A stretch of 64,000 nt of DNA from Onchocerca lupi. Lineage: Eukaryota > Nematoda > Chromadorea > Rhabditida > Onchocercidae. Every line of letters begins with the position of its first letter. Positions within the stretch are counted from its first letter, which is position 1. Position numbers and translations under genes: made by a program. Where the stretch lies: the NCBI GenBank assembly GCA_028564675.1, contig JAOVVO010000323.1:1-64000 (forward strand), given 5' to 3'. Below the pieces are notes generated by a model. That model searched no databases and was not told the DNA's origin. It saw nothing but the letters and a program-made list of their open reading frames with translations. Below are positions 52,301-64,000 of this stretch, in pieces.

Positions 52301-55160
52301 TGATCATTGTATGAAAATATAATTAAAGCGATATAAAAAAAATAAGAAATTCAAAGATTTCTATTGTTTGGATAACAACGTCTAATAACTCTTAAAGATC
52401 TGATGGATTAAGAATATGAATGTATAAAATCAACATTTTGTTTCAAAATTTTGGACGAAATGCTCTAGTTATTGCTGTATGATATGATGTTCCTTTCACA
52501 ATTTATGAACTTTGTTGAAGGAGAAAATTCTATATATCTTACAATGGGCTTGCTTGTGTCATCTTTCGAATTTCCGTCATTTGCGCTTTCCTGCAGAACA
52601 CGAGGATTTGAAAAATCAAAGATGGTTAAACTGTCGTTAAAAGAACTAGAAGTGATACATCGCTGACATGCAACATTACAACGTTCTCGTAGTTGATACT
52701 ATAACTTGAATAATCAATAACAGCCCTATATAAAAATCGCAATAGATATGTATAAAAGATACGGTTAATATGTTTGAGGTAAAATTTTTATTTTCATGTA
52801 ATATCAGAGAACATTCTGTAAATAGAATAAAATACTTTTTATTATCAGTCAAGGTTTTTCTGCAGCGATCCTGAATACCAAATAAAAAGTAGAAGAGAAA
52901 TTAAGAAAAATTACTTCCAGTTCTTGCTTCTCAGCAGTATTCCGCCAACAAAGCAAAGCTTTCACACTTTTATCTTTTGTAATTCCTTCTTGTTTTTCAC
53001 CATCTCTCACTATTTTCTCATGTATGTTATCAGGGAAAGGGTTACATTTGGTCAATTGTTCTACTGCAACAATATCGTCATTATTTAAAACAGATTATTA
53101 TACATGCATAATGCAAATGGCCATCACTGATTAAAATCTAATGACCAAGATATGGGTGCAAGCTAAAACTACAAAAATGCCAGTATTCTTGATGAAGAAA
53201 CAATTATCATTTGAAAAAAAGAAAACCTTCAGCAAGCATGTATTGAGCTTCGGCTAATTCATAGATTTTATCTATACATTCAAGCACTTCATTCCTGCGA
53301 TTTTCAGACCATTTCTCGTCTTTGACAAGGTCATAATCATCATCTTCTGGCAAACTATAAAACTGTTCTGAAACTAATATGAGTGATTTTTTAAAAACGA
53401 ATTGTACTAAATGAATTGGAATTAATCAGCACCTAAATAAATAGATTTGGTAATCGTTATCATAAATCTTAAAGAGCGTCACAAATTTAAAATTAAGATA
53501 TGCAATGAAATTATATTATATCCTCAACATATAAACATCGTTGAATATTACGCAGTCAATATACTAGATTTTTCTGAACCTTAAACACATAAAAGATGTC
53601 ATTCATAAAATTAATATTTTGATCCCACACAACAGGAAAAATACCGGATGCGTAATTCATGCACATGAAATAGTCTTTATAATATTTGTCGTTTTTCGCA
53701 TTTGTGAAAAATTTTAACTTTTTTTCATCATTCATAAATGCCAAGATTATATTACGCGAACATACTAGACATAGTTGTGGAAAACATTTCGAATGATCTC
53801 GAAATTTATCCTAAAACAATATTTTTTAGTACAGATGAGTGTTATGAAAATGCTCGCATTAATGATAAAATGAATTAATTCTAATGTTTATTAAATGTAA
53901 AGAATTCAATGTAAAACTCTCTTCAGCAAAAGATTAAGGATTTCAGATCTCATGCGTTTGTTCACTTGAATTATTTCATGAAAAAATCTACCTAAGAAAT
54001 ATAAATCTTCAAAATATACAAAATTACATGTGTAATAACAGAACCGCAAGAGTCTTTTGCAACCGTAAGAGCAACCAAGTCATCATGCATCATATTTGGC
54101 ACCACTATTAATAGTTTCAAAGCATTGAGATCCTTAAAGAACAATAGCCAAAAAACACTGAATTTCAAGAACTCATGAACGATTATCCAATGATTCAGTA
54201 TACGGGATGTATTATTAGCTATTTTCGAGGAAGCAAACAATTACTAAACTATGAAATGATGGAAAGTTCCAGAAAAAGATACCTTCCAAATATGGGAATT
54301 CTTAGAGCATTTTCTGTAAATGTAAAATTCAGGTATAACAACTTCGACTGCATGTCCTCTCCTGATAAAATACCGCATAATCGGTAATATCGACAAACAA
54401 TCTAATTGTTTCCTGTAATTTCAGTAATGTCCAAGCACTGACTGAATTTCACCTGAACCTATTTAAATGAGGTAAATGTGGATTATGTACAATATATGAT
54501 ACATAAATAGCTTAATATATGTGAATTAGATGACATATTTGTTACACTAATATTTTACGCATTTCAAGTTACTGTCGGCGTTATTCAACAGCTAAAATAA
54601 AAAGCAGAATGAATGAAACGTTAAATAGCTTTCATAAAACGTTGAACATTGATTGCAAAATTGATTGATGAAATATGTCTTTAAAAAGATTATAATAAGC
54701 CGCAGTAGAACAACTTGTGAACAGCAATTACTTTTTTTCCAGGAAAGTAATCACATATATATAATTAAAAAAGTATGAATACTTGGTGAATCCACTGATA
54801 ACAAAAAGATAAAAGATGATTATTAGTAAAATTTTCTGTGATTCAAGTATGTTGACAAAATATAAATAATAAAAGGATAACAGAAGAAAACATACAGGGT
54901 TCGGCTAGTATTATTTGCCTTCTTTTTCATATGCATCATATTCATGGCATCAATAATAAGTAAACGCTTAGCTGCATTTTCAGGCACCTTTTCAGGAAGC
55001 ATGTCTGCAAAGAATAGCACAATAAAACTGTCCCATCAATCACAATTATCAATGCTATAGTTTCGCTAAAAATGAAAGAAAAGATGATGGCGCTATTGCA
55101 CGTGCTAAAAAAATGGCAACTATCGTCTTGCCAATCTGCCAAGCACTTACCTCCTCTCAT
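49305..55160 (-). CDS. NYN-domain ribonuclease, divergent Zc3h12/RDE-8-like
   Basis: Twelve minus-strand exons, 5' to 3': 55160-55151, 55004-54896, 54412-54283, 54132-54028, 53717-53580, 53362-53227, 53063-52915, 52662-52543, 52263-52144, 51983-51801, 50035-49904 and 49475-49305. All phases agree; the product is 500 residues. Residues of about 14-165 read as a Zc3h12-type NYN (PIN-like) nuclease: RLLIIDAMNMMHM (family VVIDGSNVAM), PIMRYFIRRGHAVEVVIPEF (family WFLERGH..ITVFVP), MMHDDLVALTVAKDSCGSVITH (family YDDRFIVKLAYESDGIVVS) and NDKYYKDYF (family NDTYRDL). The acidic positions D/N, DD and ND are all kept, so it may be active. No CCCH finger is visible. The C-terminus carries two related ~45-residue modules beginning LWKTLTDE and MWKSLVNE. 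Closest known nematode relatives by type are RDE-8, ERI-9 and NYN-1/2 of the RNAi pathway (from memory). The start and exon 5 acceptor are uncertain, and exon 11 could end at 49868 instead. Confidence 0.72.
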
Positions 55161-55525
55161 AGAATGACATCTTAGGCTCGTCTTCCCATTCTCTAAAAAA
55201 ACCAAAATCTTCCATATTTAAAAGTGGAAAGGAAATGGTAGAAAGCGTTACTTGCTGATAAACATTCTCTAAAACATTTCACCGACTCGTCAAGTTCCCA
55301 GCACGCTGCACCACTCCTCCCTCCAAAATGCAATACTGAAACGCTGCACCTCACATTATGATAGCTCATGAAATTCGAAATGTTCATGTAAAAATCTATT
55401 GGATATCACGGCCGCACTGGCGGTTCGTTATTCTTACTACGTGGATGGATACACATGAATTGTACTGGTTGTGGATGTTGGTTTGTTCTTTGTATTCGTG
55501 ATAATTGTATTGGTGTATTGTTAAT
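55161..55525. promoter_or_regulatory. Divergent promoter gap between NYN gene and PI4KA
   Basis: Only about 365 bases separate the two divergently transcribed starts, so both promoters and 5' UTRs must lie here. On the minus strand a TTTTTTTAG at about 55193-55201 is a possible trans-splice or 5' exon acceptor for the NYN gene. I see no TATA box or other clear element. Confidence 0.55.
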
Positions 55526-58500
55526 ATGCTGGCAGATGAAGATTTCTTATTTCAAAATCTTCAATGTTCTGCGATATGTCTCGCAAAGATGAAAAATGTT
55601 AGTACATTTCCACCAAAATGGATTCAGTCTGTATGAATAATTGGATTTCAGTATTTTGAATTGATCATTTCTATCATTAGTTCTTCAGCGGTTCCAAATT
55701 TTCAGTTTTTATATTTTCCAAATTTATAGAAGACAAATACGTTTAACAAAGTATCATGAAAAAAGAAAATTCCATTTTCTTTGTCTGTTTCAAAAATGTC
55801 AAAATAGCTTCTCGAAGTGAGCGTTTTATCCAGTTTGGAGGTTTTATCCAAGTGTTTTCAAACTTCAAGAGATCCGGATAAGCTTCCATATGGAAATTAT
55901 TCTCTAGACAATCGAATTAATAATGAAAGTCGATAGAAACGGAAGATAAAGGGACATTTACTTTTTAAAGTGTATTGATAATGAAGAAACTATGTGTCGA
56001 CAGAGAATATTTCAAATGTTAAGATGTTAAGACGACTTCAAAATCTTTGGGAACTAGAGAAATACATTTCTCTAGTTCAACCAAATGAAGAAATACTTTA
56101 CCAATCCGAGCTTAAATATTTGAAATAATCATTACAAAGCAATTTAATATCTGGGTATAGAATAGAATGTTGAGTAAGAAGCTAACTAATGAACTATTGC
56201 TGGTCTTTGAGATATTTCCAAAAATAAAGCATCAGTTTCCATACTAAAATTTTCGTTGTCATCATACTTCTCTTAAGTTTATATAGACCATAAAAGCTAT
56301 CCATTTAATAGAAGAAAAAAAGCCACAACATTAAATAAATAAAAAAAGAATAAGCTGGTAGATGAATTAGTGATTGCTTAAAGTATTTCAAAGAGGATAA
56401 GTTTAGAAGTAAAAAGAGTTCATAACAACTTAACGCTTCTTTTTTTCAGGTGCCTGTGCAAAAAGTTCTCGAGACTTTGCTTGATGGCATAGACGGGAGT
56501 GAAAAGCCGCTGAATTATAATGCTCGTACGAAGCTGCTTGCAGCTGGGATATATTTATTGTATGCCGAAGGACGAGTATGCTATGTTGATGCTTTCATTA
56601 AATTAAATATATCAAGAATTATCATATTTCGCTTCTCATTATTTTATTCCATTTCCTGTTTGCTAGAATGAAATCATTTATTCTTTAAATTAAATATAAT
56701 TAGAAGTCGCTATATTTCGATTCTTATAAACAATTTCATTTTTTTAAGCATCTGAATGATTTACTTCCAATTCTATTAGAAGTTTACGGAAGCTTGCCAC
56801 GGTTAAAATGGATTGATGATGGTGTTCCAAATCGACAAGATAGTACGCATCGTTTGATTTACTCATATCTTATGTCGTTTCGTGGTAGTTGTTGGACTAA
56901 ATGAAATGAGTAAAGTAGTAACGACGTGGCCATGCATTAGTAATAAACTGTACTGGATAATTTTATCGGATTCAATAGTTTTTTCGTTTGATTACATTTT
57001 TCCAAATTTTATTTTTTACTTTCATTTTTATGATCGTTGGATACAGAGTAAAATTTCTTTCACAGGTCAGCTAAAAACTCTTGTTTTCCACATTATACAG
57101 TTCTCTATTTTGAAATATTTTGATCTTACCACATTATTATCTTTCGCAGTTTTATGTCATTGGCTGCCTTTTTTAGTTCGGAAATTGAAAATGCTTTGTC
57201 ATAGACAAAACAGTAACAAGTAAATCTCAACTTATGCTGTTCTAGTGCCATAATGATAAAATCAGCAAAAAGCTGCAAAAAAATGTCGAAATTTCCCAAA
57301 AATGCTTTGTTTAGCTTATCATGTTTTTACCATTAAGTTGCTTAACTATGGTTAAGAATTAAAAAAATTCTTTGTAGGAACAAAGTTACTGATGAACTTT
57401 CCAGAATTCAAATTAGCTTGTTATCGCCTTCAAATAATTATTGGAGCGGATAACCGGAGAACTATCAAATTTTTCTAAAAAGTCAAGAATCGAAAACACA
57501 CTGTTTTTTGAATTCAAATATGAGCAACTTCCCCTCTTTGCACTGCTCCGAATTTTTAAGTTATTGACATGATCGAATAGTAAAAAATTGAGAAGCTTTC
57601 AATTTTTTTGTCTAGTGTTATAGTGAAGGAATGGATTATCCATTCACTTAAAACAAAATGGAACAAATTGCGTACAATCCTTAAACTAGATTTCACCAAT
57701 GTAAGAAAAAAAAATTTTTTTTTTTATTTTATGAATTTTTTTTTCAGAAGTGCCAGTACAGGAACAATTTGCAATGTGTTTCAATACTATTCTTAGTGAG
57801 CTTGCCTCGAATTATCCAGATGTGCGTGATGTTATTGTTTCTGCACAAATCGAATTGTTTATGGTCACTTCTGATATTATTGTAGATATTTGTGATCAAG
57901 TGCAGCCCCAATTCCAAGTAAAATGTACGTGATTATTTTTTGCACAATTAATTGAATTACATTGTATGAATGCATTTGAGAATGAAAATTTGATATTAGG
58001 ATGAAATTTGGGATAATATGAAGTGATATATCTTATTTTTTGTTTTTCTTTGTTTTATCTATTTTTATTTCGGTATTTTTGATTTTTTTTTATCTCGATT
58101 TTTTCTTCTCAGTAATCACTCAGCACTTATTTTATATACGTTCAGGCTACTTAGTACGAATTATTTGTTTTATGATCGGATTACTTCGGGCATTTGGGCG
58201 ATACAGCAGCGATAAGGATCATCCTTTGATTTCGGCTATTTATCCTTTACCATTCATCAACGCCAACATAGATACATACAATGATCGAATAGCTGGAAGT
58301 AGTAGGTTTGCGACTCATTTTATTTCTACCATATTTTTGAGGTTGGCTGTATTCCGTCTCATAATGTAAATTTAAATTTAAGAAATGATTATTCAGAGTG
58401 GGAACTCTTCGGTTAACAACTGATTCTGAAATTTTTGTCTGGAACGATGCTGCCAATGCAGAAAAGTACGATCAGAAAGAACATTTGCAGAAAATGTTTT

Positions 58501-61500
58501 CCAAACATGCTAGCAGCTTTGTATTGCCTCCTGTTCTTGATGATAGTTTTCCAAAATTCAAGTTTACAATTACCGAATTGAATTCGTTCTCTGACATTGT
58601 GAGTTTGAATCGTTTCAATGACGTTGAGGTGATACAATTTTTTACCTGCCGATTTTAAAGAGTGCTCTTTAATTTTACTGAGTTGCAGATGGAACGATTA
58701 TTGAGAAGGCCATTATTGGATGTCATGGACGGATATGCCACTGAAGTGTATATAGTAAATAAATTTTTTTTTCTTCTGCTTTACTTCCGCTTTTAGCATG
58801 CTTTTCATTTTCTGATTTCTTCTTATTTTTAAATTGAAACTGGAAACTTATGTTCAGAGTGAGCAGATTAAACGTTTCCCATATAAAACATTATCGGAAT
58901 GTCTTTCATTGGTTTTTGTAACGGCCGCTAGAGATGCTTATGCGCCGTATGATTTGTTGAAACTGGAAAAATCTTTGTCCCAAAAATTTGCTCGAGAGGT
59001 AAAGCCATTATTTTCGTTTGAATAAATTCATTCAAGTGATATTTCTGGAACGTTTCACATTGGATTAATATTTGTGATTTTGTTAATCCATTCTTTTCAA
59101 ATTTAAGAACTATGCATATTAATCTTCACAGATTATAGTTTTAACGGTGTTAATGAAAATGGCCGCTTACAATTAATGTATGAACTGTAAATAATGAGAA
59201 CTGAATCAGTTTACTTTAGGTGAAAACATTTGCTATGGAACTATATTCGAAGGGAGAAGATTTTCTAAATGCTCAGAAACTAAACGAAGATGAACGAATA
59301 TCACGTTATCCACTTTTGATTAATCGAGCAAAAATGAACATTCTTTGCAGTTCGGTTTGTCTTGAACTTATGGTTTGGGCTACATGCGATGAAATCGGTA
59401 TGTTTCATTGAGTAACGAAATTCTATTTTATCTGTATAGGGCAACTCCTTCCATGAAATATGACTTATTATTCAGCGCAGTACAGAAATACCATCAATTA
59501 AACAATGTCGAGAACAGCGGAATGTACTTATCACTTATTAATAAAAGCTCCTAGTTATCCTTAAAGTATGCCCCATGTTGGTCTCAGCTAAGCTCAGGAA
59601 GGATTTACACTGCCAAAACGTAGTCAATTCGCATCTTAAACGAAATTAGATGATTTTTCCAGTCTTCAGTTACATCCTTATTAGAAGCATTATACTGATT
59701 AAAATGACTCTCCGAAAGTCATTCCAAACGAAGTGCTTGATTAACGCATTTCGACCTTAAATTAGTACTAAGATAGTTAATCATTAAAATAATTGTATAA
59801 AATCGTAGGCGCTGCGACATTTTTCTAACTAATTTTGTAAAACTTTCATTTCATTGTAACATAAGCGATAGGAATGGATACAAAGTTATTTATTGATCGA
59901 ACCGTGTTTCTCTTATCAGTTGATAACAATTTATAAATTAATATTGTCATATAGATCATATATCAGTAGAATATAGATCTGGAACTCATCAGAAAACGGA
60001 TGTTTTTTTACAGATGCAGAATCACTTCATGCTACAATATCTAATCGTCTTTGGCATGGTCATGGACATCGTTATGCATTAGCTAAAATATCTCTAATAA
60101 TGATGGCTTTAGAAGCACTTGGCTCACTTGCTGTTAAATTCCCAACAATTGCTGCAACATTGGCAGTTAACAGTCTTAGCCAATTTTTAGTTGAACCTTC
60201 GCCTGTTTTCTCAAAATTAGCTGTAGATCTCGGTGTGAGTTTTCATGCTACTGTACTGTTAATCGAAATGGTATTAAATACACTTTTTGTTATGTATAAA
60301 AGCGGAAAGCTCAGCATCATGGTATTATAACGAAACATTATGGTATACTGTGCAATATGGTGAACGTTTAAGTATATTTAATTTTTTATATGACTTGGAT
60401 TTGTTACAGGTTATGGAAAAACGTGTCTTCAGTGAAGGAGATCGGAAAGATGGAGAAGTGATTAAAAAAAAGCTTACTTTTGAAAGCTTAAGAAAAATGG
60501 CAATTAACTCTCTTTGCAGGTATCTATTTAAAATATCTGATTCATTAAAAATTTCGTGAGTAAATTAATTTAATTTTCAGAGCACTAAGGTCGGCTATGA
60601 TAGTTGACAATTCATCTGTGCAAGCCTGTCTGACGAATATTTCCTCCAAACTATTCCTGATTGCCAACAAAGACTCAAATTAGTATGATTAATGCTTATT
60701 TAATTCCGAATTCTCATTCCTTTTGTGGTGCGTTGGTTCTCTTTATCCAATTAAAGTGACTATTGTGTTAATTTTCCTTCACTCTGTGTCTATTTCTGTA
60801 CAAAATTTAAATTTTACATCGATTTATATCAAGAAATATTCATTTCGTTAATGACAGAATCTAAGTTCATTATGTTTAGTGGTTCGGCCCTAGCTTTGGA
60901 AAATGCAATTCATATTGTTGGTGGTATTGGTGCTGCATTGGTTGATGTAGAAAATGTTCCGCAACTTGCTTTCAATGTATTTTTTCATTTATTATCTATT
61001 GATATTTTAGCAGACTTCTGGTTTGTAAAGGACATAACGGATTCCTTTTCCTAGTCAACATCAGAATATTTAAAGTTCAAAAAAACATACATTTTAGTAC
61101 AGAATATTTGTTAGTTAATAATAAATTTCTTTTAAATAGCACGAATAACTTCATATCAATAGATTTTATATTTGCTGGTAATGCATGTAATTATCATTAA
61201 AACTGAAAATATTTACCCAAGTTTGAAGGAAGAAAAATTGTTTTGTTGTTAAGTAATTTTTGAAATATTATAAGTCTGTAACTTTGCTGTGCTTTTCCTA
61301 AATGTAGTATTTCCATCACTGTACAACACATGTCTCTTTACTGATTATTGTTTTCGAATAAAATCGTTGAAAAATTACATGCTCTTTCAGGTTTTTCAAC
61401 AAGCTTTTACGGAAACATCCACGAATCATGATGTCATTGTTGCGGAACTAGCTAATATGTGGATAGCCGGCGCGGTATGCTTGTTGGTCATTGTTAATTC

Positions 61501-64000
61501 ACTTTCTTCCAAAATAGCATTTCGGGCAAACCATAGAGTTGTTTTATTTCAGCGTAACATTCATGATCTGATTTGGTTGCTGTTTACGAAAATAACCATT
61601 GAGTCAAGTAGTCGAGCTTATGATGCTGATGCTACTAACGGTGTGGAACATCGTTATGCGTAAGTTTAAGATTTTATTATATTTGATATTGCAAAAAGAA
61701 ATGTACCAATTTAAGATATCTATCTCTGGCAGTTGACAATGCAATGGCTAAAATGGCAGAGAATGTGAATCATGATGAAGACAAATTAACATTACTGTAC
61801 CGTTTTTTGGAACTTTTTGTGCAATTGGGACATGAAGGAAGAAAGGCTGGTGAAAAATTGGCAAAGGTTATGAAGGTAATTTATTTTTATATAACCTTAT
61901 CAATTTTTTTGCCAAGTGGACTAGTGACAACCAAATATTTCAAAATTTAAGAACCTTATGTCATGTACGATTACTAATTATTCATTTTTTTCAAAATTTT
62001 GTCATAAATGAATCGAAAAACTTGAAAGTGATTTCAGTCAATTCTTCAAGTTGGATGTTCATTGGTTGACATATAATTTTTGTCTTTTGAAGAGACAAGT
62101 TTATGCTGTTATTATTGCTTCACTCATTTCCAGCTTTCAACTGGTGCTGGTAATTTGGGCGTTTTGATTCCAAAAATCGCTTCGTTATTACGTAGATTTG
62201 AGACGATAAAGAACCCATCTGTTCGATTACGGAATTTGTTTCGTGACTTTTGGTTTTGCTGCACAGTGCTCGGATTTAATGTTGCCCGGATAGGTTGGTG
62301 TTTTCTGCAACAACATAAATTTCTGTTGAATTTTCATTAGTAAATGCTGAATCAAAAACAAACATTGAAGGCGTACTACTTTGCTCGTATTTTATTTTTT
62401 GAATCATATTTTTGATTCAGTTGGAGACTTGAATTACTGTATTTTATTTATCTGATAGCAAAGATATGCATAAAATTAAATCTAGGTCTTTGGCCAGAAG
62501 AATGGTTTGAAGCTGCTTGTGAAATTGCTTGTAAATCTCCTGTACTCACACCTCAGGGGAGTCTCCGTGCTGAACTTGTTGCAAACGCTACGATCAAAAG
62601 CAGTAGTGTGTTATCGGTTTGTTTCAAATGTAATCTCTTTTGTAGTATTAAGGACAATGTTTTTATTTCATACTGCAAATGATGGGTAACATGTGGGATG
62701 AATCGAAAATACGTCTTCTATACTGTTATGCTGAAATAGTGAACCAATAAATTAATTTATATATGTATTTAGCATTAACTTTAACCTCCTAATCGCCTGA
62801 AACATAGTCATAGTCAAAAATATTGTTGCTTACATTTATTGACTGATTCCGTATCTCAGAACTGGATATTACTGATGAAAACAACAGCTTCCGAAATATG
62901 AAAATTTTGAAATATTCAGAAGTTGTACAGTTTTTCAATTTTCAGGCAGAATTGCAAGAAATCAGAGTAACTATTTTGTCAGAAATCTGTCCTTCTCCCG
63001 AGATAATAGCGGTTGTTAATAAGTTGGAATTTACCCATTGTATTTATCTCTTATCAGTATTCCGCATGGAGCTTATGCGTGCATTGCATTCTGAAGAACC
63101 GGAAGCAGTTCATTCAATATTTCAGTACCTTGAAGACAAGTAATTTATGTCAAAGCGTTAATTAATTTTCTTGAAATTGACTGGATTAATTAGTAAATTT
63201 AACGAACAATAGTGATGATGGTTTGATCATTTTATCGAGCATATATTAATAAAATCTAGGATGTATAGCATTAACGCTGGTATAAGCAGACATAGTCTGA
63301 TAAAATAGTGAAACTGATCTATTTACATATTGACAATATTTTTGAGATCTATAAGAAAAGACAAGGATGGAATTTGGACATGCCTTCTTGCAGCAGCACG
63401 AGCCATTTTCAGTGAATATTTAAAAGTTGCTAGTAATCGAAATTTGGATTCAGCTCATGAACGTCAGCTTGAATTGCATGCTCAATTTCTGCTTACCATG
63501 TTCAATCATCATCTCAAAGAGGTAGGAATTTTGTTGCTCAGAGAGTTGTCGATTGAATATTTTATTTGGAATATTACAGGTTAGGAAATGCGCAGATACT
63601 TGTCTTACCAATTTAATTGGTAGCTTTCCACATTTGCTTTGGAATGGCAACATTATCAATGTTGCATTACAAATACTGGAAACACTTTCAATCAATCTCG
63701 AAAACGACACCGATTGCAAAATTATGACTTTGTTTTTTCCATCTTTGCAACGAACTATACAACTTCAGGTGTTTTGCCAATCACACATAATATTTTTCAT
63801 TTCAGAAGAGTAAAATATGGATTTACATTCTTACAACAAATTCTTACAGTTTTAAATTTTTTATTTTTCAACCAAATATGACTTAAGGATACTTTGGATC
63901 GAAGGAAATTGGTGGTACAAGACTTCTCTCTGCGCTGTGAACAAATTCTTAAGGAGGCAATCAAATGGGCACCAGGCAGTACTCGAAGCTATTTTGTTGT
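55526..64000 (+). CDS. PI4KA: Phosphatidylinositol 4-kinase III alpha, N-terminal half (runs off window)
   Basis: About 1030 codons of the non-catalytic N-terminal solenoid of PI4KA, which makes PI4P at the plasma membrane. I see 23 exons: 55526-55597, 56450-56575, 56749-56842, 57748-57924, 58146-58305, 58397-58598, 58689-58754, 58858-58998, 59220-59397, 60014-60232, 60315-60349 (weak), 60410-60519, 60581-60682, 60880-60976, 61391-61474, 61553-61659, 61716-61875, 62134-62293, 62486-62616, 62946-63139, 63347-63521, 63580-63768 and 63888 onward. Family matches include LLRAFGRYSSDKDHPLISA, CLELMVWATCDE, SQFLVEPSPVFSKL, LLELFVQLG-type LELFVQLGHEGRKAGEK, AGNLGVLIP, LFRDFWFCC, GLWPEEWFEAACEIACKSP, EDKSIRKDKDG, HAQFLLTMFNHHLKEVRK, FPHLLWNG and EAIKWAPGSTRS. 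The lipid-kinase domain should follow beyond 64000. Human PI4KA works in a complex with TTC7, FAM126 and EFR3. The start MLADEDFLFQNL is inferred from exon position. Confidence 0.93.

Noticed and set aside
1..64000. tRNA, rRNA, SL RNA genes or a CRISPR array
   Set aside because: I looked for tRNA B-box-like sequence, the filarial SL1 sequence and regularly spaced repeats and saw none; a covariance-model scan would be needed to be certain.

Overview
This is a stretch of animal nuclear genome, most likely from a parasitic nematode close to the filarial worms (Onchocercidae, clade III). It is AT-rich (roughly 70% by eye). Genes are split into many short exons; acceptors are mostly of the nematode TTTTCAG type, many introns are 50-400 bases, and several probable starts lie just downstream of a TTTCAG-like site, as expected for SL trans-splicing. 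I read it by joining in-frame exons: for nearly every gene the joined coding length is a multiple of three, which supports the models.

Layout, left to right: (1) 243-3578 (+), the C-terminal two thirds of a mitochondrial i-AAA protease (YME1L). (2) 3.6-13.2 kb, gene-poor: a broken Helitron-type ORF (5203-5520), a 74-bp tandem repeat (5932-6149) and a frame-broken C2H2 zinc-finger remnant (9002-9450). (3) 13235-16717 (+), an STK32/YANK-type protein kinase. (4) 18798-21590 (+), a Myb/SANT-like DNA-binding protein with a coiled-coil tail and a GC-AG intron. (5) 23788-27824 (+), a PNKD-type metallo-beta-lactamase-fold hydrolase. (6) 30835-35775 (+), a Ly-6/uPAR-fold surface protein resembling the nematode ODR-2/HOT group. 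(7) 36519-37724 (+), a small membrane protein with a Lys/Glu-rich repeat tail. (8) 40742-43184 (+), a MATH-BTB Cullin-3 adaptor. (9) 44471-46600 (+), an inositol polyphosphate 5-phosphatase with a C-terminal SKICH domain. (10) 49305-55160 (-), a divergent gene that I reconstruct as a Zc3h12/RDE-8-like NYN-domain ribonuclease. (11) 55526-64000 (+), the N-terminal half of phosphatidylinositol 4-kinase III alpha, running off the window.

The genes are not an operon-like functional set. Two of them (the 5-phosphatase and PI4KA) act on phosphoinositides, and the NYN gene and PI4KA are divergently transcribed from a shared gap of about 365 bases. The most notable item is the NYN gene: no single open reading frame reveals it, but twelve phase-consistent minus-strand exons give a 500-residue protein with all the expected acidic active-site positions, no visible CCCH finger, and a duplicated C-terminal module. 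Two diverged copies of an interspersed repeat (about 320 bp, with internal ~30-bp subrepeats) lie at 38.7 and 48.2 kb.
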